DNA of 64,000 nt, from positions 6,266,546 to 6,330,545 of the forward strand of contig NZ_CP032157.1 in NCBI RefSeq assembly GCF_003555545.1, in the 5' to 3' direction. Position numbers and translations under genes: made by a program. Positions 18,212-27,094 of this stretch are shown here, in pieces. The notes beneath the pieces were generated by a model. That model was given only the letters and a program-made list of their open reading frames with translations. It searched no databases and was not told the DNA's origin. This DNA is from Paraflavitalea soli (GTDB lineage Bacteria; Bacteroidota; Bacteroidia; Chitinophagales; Chitinophagaceae). Numbering within the stretch: the stretch's first letter is position 1; each line of letters begins with the position of its first letter.

Positions 18212-19111
18212 ATGAGTAGTCAAATTTTTAACAGAACTATTAAGGTGGGTGGGATCGATATTTTTTATCGGGAGGCTGGCGATAGAAATAATCCATCCTT
18301 GTTACTCTTACCTGGTTTTCCAACCTCGTCGGTAATGTTTAAAAACCTGATGACTGCCTTATCAGACAGGCTTCACCTGGTAGCTCCCGATTTTCCTGGA
18401 TTTGGCTTTAGCGCTTTTCCCCCTAAAGATCAATTTGAATATTCATTCGGGAATATATCAGCCTTTATGAACAAGTTTACCGATGCGATAAACCTGCAGT
18501 CATTCACCATCTATCTGCACGACTATGGAGCTCCTGTTGGTCTGCGACTATGCGTAAACCATCCTGAAAAGATCGAGGGAATAATTGTCCAAAGCGGTAA
18601 CGCCTATGAGGAAGGTGTTGCGGGGATATGGGATGAAATGAAAGACTATTGGGAAAACCCTACCCCTGAAAAAAAGAAAAAACTGTATGCTTTCCTAAGC
18701 GAGGAAGGGGTGAAGTGGCAGTATACGGCAGGCTTACCCGAAGAAATGCTGCCAACAATAAGCCCTGAATTGTGGGTACTTGATTGGGATTCGATGAAAA
18801 GACCTGGTAATATCGATATGCAATATGAACTGAATTGTGACTATATGAACCACATGAAAATGTTCCCTGTCTTCCAGGAGTATTTCCGGGTTCATCAACC
18901 TCGGGCGCTCGTCATTTGGGGAAAACATGATCCGTTTTTTAATGTGGAAGAGGCTGCCTGTTACAAGCGGGATTTACCTGATGCTCAGGTTCATATTCTC
19001 AATGGCAGCCATTGGGTACTGGAAACAAATTTTGAGGAAGTGTTGGAGCTTATTAGTGGATTTTTTAAGCAGCATTGGCCGACCGGTATTCCGGGGCAAC
19101 ATGCTGGTTGA
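18212..19111 (+). CDS. alpha/beta hydrolase, haloalkane dehalogenase/epoxide hydrolase-like
   Basis: This 299-residue alpha/beta-hydrolase has the oxyanion-hole motif PGFPTSS (residues 34-40) and the nucleophile elbow LHDYGAPVG with Asp104 in the nucleophile position. An Asp nucleophile is the mark of haloalkane dehalogenases and epoxide hydrolases rather than Ser-esterases. The acid (WGKHDPFF) and the base histidine (NGSHWVLE) follow. There is no signal peptide, so it is cytosolic. It stands alone after the repeat-rich stretch, with 268 nt to the next gene. Substrate is unknown. Confidence 0.85.
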   Translation: MSSQIFNRTIKVGGIDIFYREAGDRNNPSLLLLPGFPTSSVMFKNLMTALSDRLHLVAPDFPGFGFSAFPPKDQFEYSFGNISAFMNKFTDAINLQSFTIYLHDYGAPVGLRLCVNHPEKIEGIIVQSGNAYEEGVAGIWDEMKDYWENPTPEKKKKLYAFLSEEGVKWQYTAGLPEEMLPTISPELWVLDWDSMKRPGNIDMQYELNCDYMNHMKMFPVFQEYFRVHQPRALVIWGKHDPFFNVEEAACYKRDLPDAQVHILNGSHWVLETNFEEVLELISGFFKQHWPTGIPGQHAG

Positions 19112-19379
19112 TATTCAAAAGTGCCATGGACCGAAGATCGATAAGAGACTCAAAAATCATACATTTGTTCATTAAACCTGTCTCCAACCCTAATTTATGA
19201 CTCTATCGAAACAGTCAGCCACTTTATAATGCGATTAGTGAAATTGCTTAGTAATGGAAAAATAGAGAAAGTCGGCTTGAATTCCGTGAAGTTTACAAAT
19301 ACCTGACAGCCTCGCACAGGATTTATCGGATTTGGTAAGCATGATTGTATAACAATTTGCATTAAATGTCCGGAATTAC

Positions 19380-20639
19380 ATGAAAAAATACAAGTCGATA
19401 TATTTCCTGGTATTCTTGGTGGCTGTATTGACCCTGGAGCCACAACGGTTGTGGTCACAGCGCCTGCCTTTGCCTTCAGGGAAATTCAGCATAGGCCATC
19501 ACCAGCTTGAATGGGTAGATATTAATCGAATAGAAATTTTAGCACCAGACAATATGATGCGCAGGTTGTTAGCCGATATATGGTACCCTGCCGAAAATGT
19601 TACGGGCCTGCCAGTTCCTTATCTTGATACTGTTATGATTAACCGGGCTTTGGGAAATAAAGGATTACAGTCGCTTCTTGGTGCAAACGGTGCGGCAAGG
19701 ATTCGATCGGGTGAAATGAATACACATGGTCGGGAAGAAGCAGCTTTTGACCATCGCCTGAGGTCGGCTCCAGTTATTTTCTTTTCACACGGCATGGGTA
19801 TGATCACGCAACTGTACACAGCGCAGATAGAAGAACTGGTGAGCCATGGATACGTAGTAGTGGCCCTTTCGCATCCTTATGACGCATGGCTTGTTTCGTT
19901 CACAGATGGGATACAGATCCCTTTTGAAAGAAAACAGCGTAATGCAGCGGGCAACACCGAAGAGCAGCATATCGCTTATGAGAATAAAAGAATAGAATGG
20001 TGGGCAGCTGACATCCGTTTTGCACTGCATCAACTTGAGATTATCAACAACATGAATGCTGACACGATTCCTTTTGCCGGTCATTTGGACCTGTCCCGCG
20101 TGGGTGCTATGGGCCATTCAGCAGGAGGGCGGGCAGCGGCTCGCGCCTGCCAACTTGATGCACGAATAAAAAGTTGCGCTGACCAGGATGGTGTGGCCAT
20201 GATGCAACCATTTTATTTAAACCCTGATGGAATTGGGATGAAACAATCCTTCTTATTGTTCGAGCGTGTACGCAATGTTACCCTTGGCGAAGCTGACGCT
20301 GCTTCTATGGGCATGACGCTTCCGGCGTTGAATGCCCTGGTAGATAGCCTGCGCCGTGGTAAAAGAAATGCGTTGGCTGCGACAGGAGGAGCTTACCACG
20401 TGCTGCTTCGATTTGACAGTTCAAGTCACATGAGTTTTAGCGATTTGCCTTTACTCCAGGCAAAAAGCGAGTTGGAATCTGCCGCGGCCAGCCGTGTGTT
20501 ACAGATAACCTGCCGTTACACACGCGAATTTTTCGACAAAACGCTGCGAGGCGCATCTTCTACACTGTACGATACCAACAAAAGGCTGAACTATATAGAT
20601 CTTGTTGAATGGTACCCAAAAGCCAGGAACAGAAAGTGA
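19380..20639 (+). CDS. exported PAF-acetylhydrolase-like lipase/esterase
   Basis: This 419-residue hydrolase has a signal peptide ending near residue 27 (RLWSQ). The motif GHSAGG with Ser247 is the nucleophile. SHPYDAW, ADQDGVAM and SSHMSFSD are the blocks expected around the active site of platelet-activating-factor acetylhydrolase-like enzymes. These cleave short acyl groups from phospholipids or other esters in the periplasm or outside the cell. It is followed 19 nt downstream by a hairpin that can terminate transcription from the opposite strand. Confidence 0.8.
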   Translation: MKKYKSIYFLVFLVAVLTLEPQRLWSQRLPLPSGKFSIGHHQLEWVDINRIEILAPDNMMRRLLADIWYPAENVTGLPVPYLDTVMINRALGNKGLQSLLGANGAARIRSGEMNTHGREEAAFDHRLRSAPVIFFSHGMGMITQLYTAQIEELVSHGYVVVALSHPYDAWLVSFTDGIQIPFERKQRNAAGNTEEQHIAYENKRIEWWAADIRFALHQLEIINNMNADTIPFAGHLDLSRVGAMGHSAGGRAAARACQLDARIKSCADQDGVAMMQPFYLNPDGIGMKQSFLLFERVRNVTLGEADAASMGMTLPALNALVDSLRRGKRNALAATGGAYHVLLRFDSSSHMSFSDLPLLQAKSELESAAASRVLQITCRYTREFFDKTLRGASSTLYDTNKRLNYIDLVEWYPKARNRK

Positions 20640-20657
20640 GTGTTGTAATAAATAAAA

Positions 20658-20686
20658 AGGCAGTTATACGCTCCGCGTAACTGCCT
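20658..20686 (-). terminator. intrinsic terminator (minus direction)
   Basis: AGGCAGTTA (20658-20666) pairs with TAACTGCCT (20678-20686), with an inner CGC/GCG pairing around a three-base loop. On the minus strand the hairpin is followed by TTTTTATTTATT. It would stop transcripts of the serine hydrolase at 20781. Its place directly after a tRNA-like 3' remnant suggests it was the original terminator of a tRNA-Asn gene. Confidence 0.7.
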
Positions 20687-20693
20687 GGTTGCT

Positions 20694-20723
20694 GCTTCCC
20701 CTGCTGGACAGTTCTTGAACCAG
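20694..20723 (-). pseudogene. decayed 3' end of tRNA-Asn (att-like direct repeat)
   Basis: The plus-strand sequence GCTTCCCCTGCTGGAC then TTGAACCAG matches the 3' end and T-arm of the intact tRNA-Asn at 21971 (GCTCCCCCTGCTGGAC then TTGAACCAG). There is one substitution and a 5-nt insertion (20710-20714). Orientation is the same as in the intact gene. This is what remains when an element integrates into a tRNA 3' end and displaces the original end. Confidence 0.75.
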
Positions 20724-20780
20724 TTAGCTCATGATTTACAAGCATTTTGCTGATACTCAAGGTCGCGTGTTAGCGATGGT

Positions 20781-21854
20781 TTACTTTTTTTTAGCAGCAA
20801 TTAACTTCTCTAAAACGCTTAAATATACGTCGGTTGGCGTTTGTCGTTCGTACGCATACTTTGTCTTAAAAGCTACAACTAAATCAAGTTTGGGAAAAAC
20901 GGTAATAAATTGTCCAAAAGCACCTGTTGCAGAATAAGCACCTTCATAAGCACTTTTGTTGTAGGGAGTATCCCAAACCCACCATAAATAACCATATCCA
21001 AAATGAAAATAAGCTGTCTTTTCTTCTACAGCTTCTTTATAAGTTGTAACAACTGAAGTAGTAGTTTTTACCCAACTAGCCGGAATGATCTGTTGGTCTC
21101 TCCATTTTCCGTTTCTCGACATTAAATATCCAATTCTCGCCATATCCCGAGTCGAAAACCATATGTGATAAGCCGGATATTTTGATTTTGATGTATCTCC
21201 TGTTTTGCGCTGCTCTTTGATATTCCAGTCTTGCATTTGCAGTGGTTTTGCAAGAATAGAATCAATTAATTCATAGATAGTTTTGCCTGTCTGTTGTTCT
21301 AATATATAACCTGCTATATTGAAATCCCAATTGTTGTATAACCAGTAACTTCCGGGTTGAATACTACCTCTTTTAGGAGCCATTGCAGATGCATCCCCTG
21401 AATTACTTGCCGGATGATAAACACCCGAACGGGCAGTAAGTAGGTCCTTAATTGTAGCTTTTTTTTCTATTGGTAACAAACCTCCGATATCATCAAGATG
21501 CAACTGTTCAATGGTGGTAGAAAGATTTATTTTACCAGTTTTCACAAAGGGGCCATACAACATGGAAAGAATACTCTTTCGGCACGATGCCAGATAACTT
21601 GTTTCTTTAGTGTCTCCATAATCAAAAAGTATTCTGCCAGACTGAATGACGACGACTCCAGTAGCATTTGTACTGTCAATAATGAATTTTTTTAGTTTAT
21701 AAAGGCTGTCGTTGCTCCAACCTTCTTTAGTGGCATCGCTCATAAATTGCCAGGTGCTGTCGGGATAAATGTAATCACTGCTTTTAGTGATTGTAGTTTG
21801 TTGGCAAAAAGATATACAAGGGAGAAATTGAAAATACAACAGAAGTTTTCGCAT
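20781..21854 (-). CDS. exported serine hydrolase, class C beta-lactamase-like
   Basis: This 357-residue protein has a signal peptide (about residues 1-18, ending ISFCQQ). The S-x-x-K motif is Ser90-Cys-Arg-Lys93 (LASCRKSILS). A Y-x-N element is seen in LYNNWDFN. The fold is that of penicillin-binding-protein-like or class C beta-lactamase-like serine hydrolases, often esterases or D-aminopeptidases; resistance activity cannot be inferred. The third motif (KTG) is not obvious; FGYGYLWW lies in that region. Its AT-rich codons and position between two copies of the tRNA-Asn 3' end point to horizontal acquisition. Confidence 0.82.
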   Translation of the reverse strand: MRKLLLYFQFLPCISFCQQTTITKSSDYIYPDSTWQFMSDATKEGWSNDSLYKLKKFIIDSTNATGVVVIQSGRILFDYGDTKETSYLASCRKSILSMLYGPFVKTGKINLSTTIEQLHLDDIGGLLPIEKKATIKDLLTARSGVYHPASNSGDASAMAPKRGSIQPGSYWLYNNWDFNIAGYILEQQTGKTIYELIDSILAKPLQMQDWNIKEQRKTGDTSKSKYPAYHIWFSTRDMARIGYLMSRNGKWRDQQIIPASWVKTTTSVVTTYKEAVEEKTAYFHFGYGYLWWVWDTPYNKSAYEGAYSATGAFGQFITVFPKLDLVVAFKTKYAYERQTPTDVYLSVLEKLIAAKKK

Positions 21855-21926
21855 GGTTGTAATGCATTTGAGGCTAATCGTAATTACCGCTAACTTCTAA
21901 ATATACGTGCCTTCTTTCAAAAAGCG

Positions 21927-21950
21927 CAAAGCCACCCGAAGGTGGCTTTG
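21927..21950 (-). terminator. terminator of tRNA-Asn (minus direction)
   Basis: CAAAGCCACC (21927-21936) and GGTGGCTTTG (21941-21950) form a perfect 10-bp stem with a four-base loop. On the minus strand it is followed by CGCTTTTTG. It lies 20 nt beyond the tRNA-Asn 3' end and would end that transcript. Confidence 0.75.
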
Positions 21951-21970
21951 TAAGCTGTTGATTTTGAGTG

Positions 21971-22044
21971 CTCCCCCTGCTGGACTTGAACCAGCGACCC
22001 TCTGATTAACAGTCAGATGCTCTAACCAACTGAGCTAAGGAGGA
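21971..22044 (-). tRNA. tRNA-Asn (anticodon GTT)
   Basis: On the minus strand a full cloverleaf of 74 nt can be folded. The acceptor is TCCTCCT paired with AGGGGGA, discriminator G, D-arm TAGCTCAGTTGG, anticodon loop CTGTTAA with anticodon GTT, and T-arm CTGGTTCAAGTCCAG. CCA is not encoded. Its 3' end has been used as an integration site, as a decayed copy lies at 20694-20723. Confidence 0.95.
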
Positions 22045-22328
22045 ATCTATAGGCCAGTAACTTTTTATAGCCCTGGATATACCCGTTTGAAGGATGACTG
22101 TCAGGACTTTAGCCGTCCTTTCCACATCATGTCCCAAAGGGGTTGCAAAAATAGGGATTTTTACTTTTCATAGCACCTACTGGTAAAATTTTCTGCAGGA
22201 AATCTTTGTCTTTTATTTCCACCGTCTCCTGGTGCACATTTCCCCGCCTCACCATAACAAATTATAGTAACTTACTATTTGTTCCGTCCCCTCATGGCTC
22301 AACAATAACCTTTGATACACAAATATCC

Positions 22329-25298
22329 ATGAAGACATACAGACCTATATTGTTTGTGATCTCCATCGTCCTGGCCGGGGTAACTTTCTTCATCTGGTCG
22401 GCCTGGCAGGACCGCCTTCGTGCCGGCAACTCCCAGCAACAGCTCACCCACAACAATAAGGTCATCCAGGCATTCGACAGCGTTCAAATTCTCATTACCT
22501 CCAAAGAATCTGCTGTAAGAGGTTATACGATCACCGGCGATTATGTGTTCATTGCCCATTTGACCCATTACAATAAGATTATACAGAATAGCCTGGAAGA
22601 AGCCGGCAGATTAATAGCCGACAACCCGCAACAAGTAGCCCGCTTGCAGGAACTCGTACAACTGGTCAATGAAAAGGATCGGTTTCAGCAACAGATCATC
22701 CAGGCACGTAAAAGCTCCTTCGAAGAGGCCCTTCAACTTACTTCCAGCCTCAAAGGCAAAAACCTCATGGACAAGATAGCCGCCGATCTGGCGCAGATGA
22801 AGGCCGACCAAAACAAACTACTCCAGGCCAGCATTCTTCGCAATCACGAGGCAGGCCGCCAATCGCTGCAAACAGCCATCATCGGAGCACTTACTGTCCT
22901 TGTCTTTATTGCCATCCTGTTATTCCGCCTCAATCGTGATATACAACTCCGCCGCAAAGCAGAAGGTGAACTGCTGAAAAGCGAAGCCAAATACCGTGAA
23001 TTTGTGGAAAATGCTGGCGTGATCACCTACACGGCCGACATCACCGGTACCTTTACTTTCATTAGCAAACAGGTCGAGACCTTAACAGGGTATACGCCGG
23101 AAGAAATGCTGGGCAAACATTTTTCATCACTCATCCCGGCCGAATGGATACCCCATGTGGCTGCCCAATATGAACAGCAGTTCATCAACCGCACCCGCGA
23201 ATCCAACCTCATTTTCCCCATTACTTTCAAAAACAATGGTATTCGCTGGGTAGAACAAGATGCCATCCTGCTGGAAAAAGATGGTAAGGTCACCGGCTTC
23301 CAGTGTGTAGTAAAAGATGTTACCGAACAGGAACTGGTAAGACAGAAATTGCAGAAAATTGAAGCCGAACAAAAAGAATATCAATACCGCATTCAGGCCA
23401 TCCTCGACAATGCCCCCCTCATGATCTATGTAAAAGACCTGGAAGGGCGATACCTGCTGGTGAATAAACAATGCAGGGAAATATTTGGCCTCACGGATGA
23501 CATGGTGATTGGTAAAACGGTATTCGATGTACAGGCTAAAAAAAGCTCCGCTGAAAGATATTTTGAAGCGGATAAACAGGTCATCAAAACAAGAAAGCCC
23601 GTAGAACTGGAAGAAGTATTGCACCTGGCCGATGGCGACCGCCACCTGCTGACCATCAAATTCCCCCTGTTTGATAAAGACAACCAACTGCTGGGAGTTA
23701 GCGGTTTTATGAAAGATATTAGCGAAATGGTCAAGTCCCGACAGGAGATGATCCTGGCCCGCCAAAAGGCGGAGGCCGCAGAAACACTGCAGGAACAGTT
23801 CCTGGCCAATATGAGCCATGAAATACGCACGCCTATGAATGGCATCATTGGCATGACGAATCTCCTGATGCAAACCCCGCTCTTGCAACACCAGCAGGAA
23901 TACGTGCAAATGATCAAACAATCTTCCGACAACCTGCTCGTACTGATCAATGATATTCTCGACCTGTCCAAGATCAAAGCTGGCAAGATCAGTATTGAAA
24001 AGATACCGTTCAGCCTGGGCGACATTATCAAAAACCTCAACGGTACTTTCAAGATCAAAGCAGGGGAGAAAGCACTTAATTTTTCTACGCTCGTACAACC
24101 GGAAGTGCCGATGTACCTGGTAGGCGACCCCCACAGGCTTGGTCAGGTATTAACCAACCTGCTGAGCAATGCCATTAAGTTTACCGAAAAAGGCTACGTG
24201 ACACTGGAAATAAATGTGCAGCAACAAGGCAGCCAGGAAGTAACCCTTTGCCTGCAGGTAAGTGATTCAGGCATTGGCATCGATACCAAACAGCTAGCCC
24301 TTATCTTCGAAAGTTTCTCCCAGGCTTCCTCTGATACTACCAGGCGCTTTGGCGGCACAGGTCTTGGCCTTGCCATCACCAGGCAATTGGTCGAACTGCA
24401 GCAGGGTAGTGTGCATGTGACCAGCAAACCCGGTGCCGGTACCACCTTTACTATTTTGCTTCCCTTTGGTATCAGCACAGCGCAGGAAGTACAGGGTAAT
24501 GTGAAACCAGTAATGCAGCCCCATGATCTGGAAGATTATTCCGGCAAACATGTGCTCATCGTAGAGGACAATGATGTGAACCAACGGGTATTGAAATACA
24601 ATCTCGAACAGTATAACCTCAACGTTACCGTCGTTGACAATGGTAAGGAGGCTATCCGGTGGCTGGAAAAAAACAAGACCGACCTCATTATGATGGACCT
24701 CCACATGCCCTTAATGGATGGCTTCCAGGCTACCGATTATATCCGCAGACAACTACACCTTCCGGTGCCCATTGTTGTCTTAACCGCCAGCGTGCTGCGC
24801 AATGAACGGCAACGTTGCCTGCAGATAGGCGCCAATGATTATGTGGCCAAGCCATTTGCCCCGGAAGAATTACGCCGCTGCCTGGAGAAATTCCTGTTGA
24901 ATCGTGAAGGAGAAGTGATGGATCACCGGGCCATCACCACCTATGATGCAGTTCAACCGGTCTTTGATCTTTCTGTATTGCTGCAGTTAAATGATAACAA
25001 CGTCATCAAAGAGATCTACAAAGTATTTGAGACCATGGTGCCCTCCGGCCTGGAAGAAATGAAACAACTGGCTATTAAAGAAGACTGGCAGGCCGTATTT
25101 GAATTGGCCCACAAGTTGAAAAGCAGCCTCAGTATCATACAGGTGAAGGACCTGCATTCGAAAATGGCTACTATTGAATCCAATGCACGCTCTCAAAAAC
25201 AGCTATCCGAAATACTGCCCATGATCAATGAGTCAATAGCCGCCTACTACCACGTAGCTCCCATGATCAAAATGGAAATTGAAAAAGACCTGGTATGA
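22329..25298 (+). CDS. hybrid sensor histidine kinase (CHASE3-PAS-PAS-HisKA-HATPase-REC-HPt)
   Basis: This 989-residue inner-membrane kinase has two membrane segments (about 5-25 and 178-200) that enclose a periplasmic CHASE3 domain. Two PAS domains follow (about 215-330 and 350-465). The HisKA motif NMSHEIRTPMNG has phospho-acceptor His497, and the ATPase has DSGIGI and GGTGLGLAI boxes. The receiver has Asp790 (MDLHMPLMDG) and the HPt domain has His928 (LAHKLKSS). All phosphorelay residues are present, so it should pass phosphate from His497 to Asp790 to His928 and then to an unlinked regulator. ATG 22329 is chosen because it starts just before the first membrane segment. No partner gene is adjacent. 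Confidence 0.93.
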   Translation: MKTYRPILFVISIVLAGVTFFIWSAWQDRLRAGNSQQQLTHNNKVIQAFDSVQILITSKESAVRGYTITGDYVFIAHLTHYNKIIQNSLEEAGRLIADNPQQVARLQELVQLVNEKDRFQQQIIQARKSSFEEALQLTSSLKGKNLMDKIAADLAQMKADQNKLLQASILRNHEAGRQSLQTAIIGALTVLVFIAILLFRLNRDIQLRRKAEGELLKSEAKYREFVENAGVITYTADITGTFTFISKQVETLTGYTPEEMLGKHFSSLIPAEWIPHVAAQYEQQFINRTRESNLIFPITFKNNGIRWVEQDAILLEKDGKVTGFQCVVKDVTEQELVRQKLQKIEAEQKEYQYRIQAILDNAPLMIYVKDLEGRYLLVNKQCREIFGLTDDMVIGKTVFDVQAKKSSAERYFEADKQVIKTRKPVELEEVLHLADGDRHLLTIKFPLFDKDNQLLGVSGFMKDISEMVKSRQEMILARQKAEAAETLQEQFLANMSHEIRTPMNGIIGMTNLLMQTPLLQHQQEYVQMIKQSSDNLLVLINDILDLSKIKAGKISIEKIPFSLGDIIKNLNGTFKIKAGEKALNFSTLVQPEVPMYLVGDPHRLGQVLTNLLSNAIKFTEKGYVTLEINVQQQGSQEVTLCLQVSDSGIGIDTKQLALIFESFSQASSDTTRRFGGTGLGLAITRQLVELQQGSVHVTSKPGAGTTFTILLPFGISTAQEVQGNVKPVMQPHDLEDYSGKHVLIVEDNDVNQRVLKYNLEQYNLNVTVVDNGKEAIRWLEKNKTDLIMMDLHMPLMDGFQATDYIRRQLHLPVPIVVLTASVLRNERQRCLQIGANDYVAKPFAPEELRRCLEKFLLNREGEVMDHRAITTYDAVQPVFDLSVLLQLNDNNVIKEIYKVFETMVPSGLEEMKQLAIKEDWQAVFELAHKLKSSLSIIQVKDLHSKMATIESNARSQKQLSEILPMINESIAAYYHVAPMIKMEIEKDLV

Positions 25299-25655
25299 TC
25301 ACCAAAGGCCAAACAGGCCATTGTCTGGCAAGCCGAAAAACAAGCCATCCTCCCGTTGCTCTATGGGATAGGTCTTCAGGTAATATCCTTCCCCACTGGT
25401 ATTGCGGCCATTCTTCACACTGAATTTATAGCGGTGCAGCGGACATACCACATTGCCCACTGCATCAATATAGCCATCGGCCATAATACCGCCGGCGTGT
25501 GGACATTTATAGGCAAAGCCAAACCACTCCTGCTGGTATTTACCCACACATATTTTCCTGCCCTTCACTTCTATTACGGCAATATGACTATCACTCATAG
25601 ATAGCTCAGTCTCTGCTTCCGCAATCTTGTGCCAGTTGTATTGCTTCTCAGCCAT
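25299..25655 (-). CDS. Rieske [2Fe-2S] ferredoxin-like protein
   Basis: This 118-residue soluble protein has a complete Rieske cluster site, Cys51-Pro-His53 and Cys71-Pro-Leu-His74 (KCPHAGG and CPLHRYKF). It resembles the small-subunit-type ferredoxins that feed electrons to oxygenases or nitrite reductases. The ATG at 25655 is chosen because upstream residues do not look like a Rieske protein and would overlap hflX. It ends converging tail to tail with the histidine kinase and starts 14 nt after the hflX stop, so it is probably co-transcribed with hflX. The redox partner is unknown. Confidence 0.88.
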   Translation of the reverse strand: MAEKQYNWHKIAEAETELSMSDSHIAVIEVKGRKICVGKYQQEWFGFAYKCPHAGGIMADGYIDAVGNVVCPLHRYKFSVKNGRNTSGEGYYLKTYPIEQREDGLFFGLPDNGLFGLW

Positions 25656-25669
25656 AGAGCAGGTATGAA

Positions 25670-26857
25670 TTACAGGTAGGTGGTCTTGTAAGGATAACGG
25701 ATCGTGTAAAGCTCTTTTACTTTGGTGAGGATTGTATTCCTGAGTTCTTCCAGGTTCCTCCTTTCCAGCGCAGAGATGAAAACACAATTGCCCTGAAGGG
25801 TATTCTCCCAGCGTTCTTTCAGCTCTTTAATGATCTCCTGCTTTACTTCCTCTTCCAGCCAGGGGTCAAACGTATTCTTCTCATACAGATCCATCTTATT
25901 GAAGATCGTGATCACTGGCTTGTCATAAGCGCCCAATTCTTGCAGGGTGCTATTGACCACGTTGATCTGGTCCTCATAATGCGTATGTGAAATATCTACT
26001 ACATGCAACAGGATGTCTGCTTCCCTTACTTCATCCAGCGTGCTTTTAAAACTCTCCACCAGGTGGTGGGGCAGCTTGCGGATAAAACCAACGGTATCAC
26101 TCAGCAGGAAGGGAGTCGTTTCAAATACTACCTTGCGTGTAGTGGTTTCCAGCGTGGCAAATAACTTGTTTTCTGCAAACACATCGCTTTTACTCAGCAG
26201 GTTCATGATCGTAGATTTTCCTACGTTGGTATAACCCACCAGCGATACCCGGATAAATTCTCCCCGGTCTTTACGTTGTACAAAAGCCTGCTTGTCGATC
26301 TCCCCCAGCCGTCTGCGCAGCAAGGCGATCTTGTCTTTTACAATACGACGGTCAGTTTCGATTTCCGTTTCACCAGGTCCCCGGGTACCGATACCGCCTC
26401 CCAAACGTTCCAGGTGACTCCACATCCCTTTCAGGCGGGGTAGCAGGTATTGGTATTGCGCCAGCTCTACCTGCGTTTTGGCCTGTGCTGTCTTGGCCCG
26501 GCGGGCAAAGATGTCCAGGATCAGGTCAGATCGGTCAATAACCTTTATCCCAAGCGCCTTTTCTATATTGGTGATCTGTGAGCCCGTAAGCTCATCATCA
26601 AAAATGATCAGGTTGATGTCTTTTCCCGTCACAAAGTTCTTGATCTCCTCCAGCTTTCCCTTTCCCAGGAAGGTTTTACTGTCGGGGTGCGGCAGCTTCT
26701 GGATATACCGCTTTACCGCCGTAGCCCCGGCTGTTTCTGCCAGGAAAGCCAGTTCTTCCAGGTATTCTTTTACCTGCTCTTCCGTTTGCGTTTTGTATAC
26801 CAGCCCCGCCAGTACCGCTTTCTCCTCTTTTTCGATAATGTTCTTGTTCTCTAGCAA
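25670..26857 (-). CDS. hflX: ribosome-associated GTPase HflX
   Basis: This 395-residue GTPase splits or rescues ribosomes under stress. It has the HflX N-terminal domain (GKGKLEEIKNFV, FDDELTGSQ), the linker LERLGGGIGTRGPGETEIET, the P-loop GYTNVGKST (208-216), G3 DTVGFI and G4 NKMD. The start codon appears to be TTG at 26857: an in-frame TAA lies only two codons upstream and no ATG occurs before conserved residues. A -7 box TATTTTTG lies at 26878-26885 on this strand, so the leader would be very short. Confidence 0.93.
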   Translation of the reverse strand: MLENKNIIEKEEKAVLAGLVYKTQTEEQVKEYLEELAFLAETAGATAVKRYIQKLPHPDSKTFLGKGKLEEIKNFVTGKDINLIIFDDELTGSQITNIEKALGIKVIDRSDLILDIFARRAKTAQAKTQVELAQYQYLLPRLKGMWSHLERLGGGIGTRGPGETEIETDRRIVKDKIALLRRRLGEIDKQAFVQRKDRGEFIRVSLVGYTNVGKSTIMNLLSKSDVFAENKLFATLETTTRKVVFETTPFLLSDTVGFIRKLPHHLVESFKSTLDEVREADILLHVVDISHTHYEDQINVVNSTLQELGAYDKPVITIFNKMDLYEKNTFDPWLEEEVKQEIIKELKERWENTLQGNCVFISALERRNLEELRNTILTKVKELYTIRYPYKTTYL

Positions 26858-26877
26858 CGATTAAAATTTTGTGAGTG

Positions 26878-26885
26878 CAAAAATA
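26878..26885 (-). promoter_or_regulatory. candidate -7 promoter box of hflX
   Basis: The minus strand reads TATTTTTG, which fits the Bacteroidota TAnnTTTG consensus, 20 nt before the TTG start codon. No good -33 element was found at the normal distance. Confidence 0.45.
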
Positions 26886-27017
26886 ACCATAATAATCTCA
26901 AAGCCCGCGACTTCACCTGCCTGCAGCACTACAAACTACGTTCCTTACAGGTTTGCCTTTATTCCTGCGACCGAAGCATCCGCTGACTTCCTCCAGGTTC
27001 GAAAGGGTGGAAAACAA

Positions 27018-27047
27018 AAAAGGAAACAGTATTTACTGTCTCCTTTC
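27018..27047 (-). terminator. terminator after the beta-barrel gene
   Basis: A hairpin of roughly 11 bp (AGGAAACAGTA with TACTGTCTCCT, one mismatch) is followed on the minus strand by TTTTTTGTTTT. It lies about 48 nt beyond the stop of the gene ending at 27095 and separates it from hflX. Confidence 0.65.
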
Positions 27048-27094
27048 AATATTTTTTGTCTTCTGTGAGATCCTTCAGATCCTGCCATCCGCGA

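Larger units (their letters stand above)
20694..21970. mobile_element. probable small island integrated at tRNA-Asn
   Basis: The segment lies between intact tRNA-Asn and a decayed direct copy of its 3' end. It carries a single serine-hydrolase gene with visibly more AT-rich codons than its neighbours. No integrase remains, so the island is probably a deleted remnant of a larger element or was mobilised in trans. The boundary interpretation is inference from the repeat. Confidence 0.45.

Noticed and set aside
17814-18215. Two overlapping frames (133 and 90 codons) before the alpha/beta hydrolase
   Set aside because: They run through the repeat-rich stretch, are low in complexity and owe their openness to the repeats.
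20781-21854. True beta-lactamase resistance gene
   Set aside because: The S-x-x-K motif is present but the family is mostly esterases and peptidases, and the KTG motif is not evident; resistance cannot be claimed.
23127-24134. 335-codon open frame on the minus strand
   Set aside because: It is antisense to the hybrid histidine kinase, whose domains are all intact. The predicted product is rich in Phe and His without known motifs.
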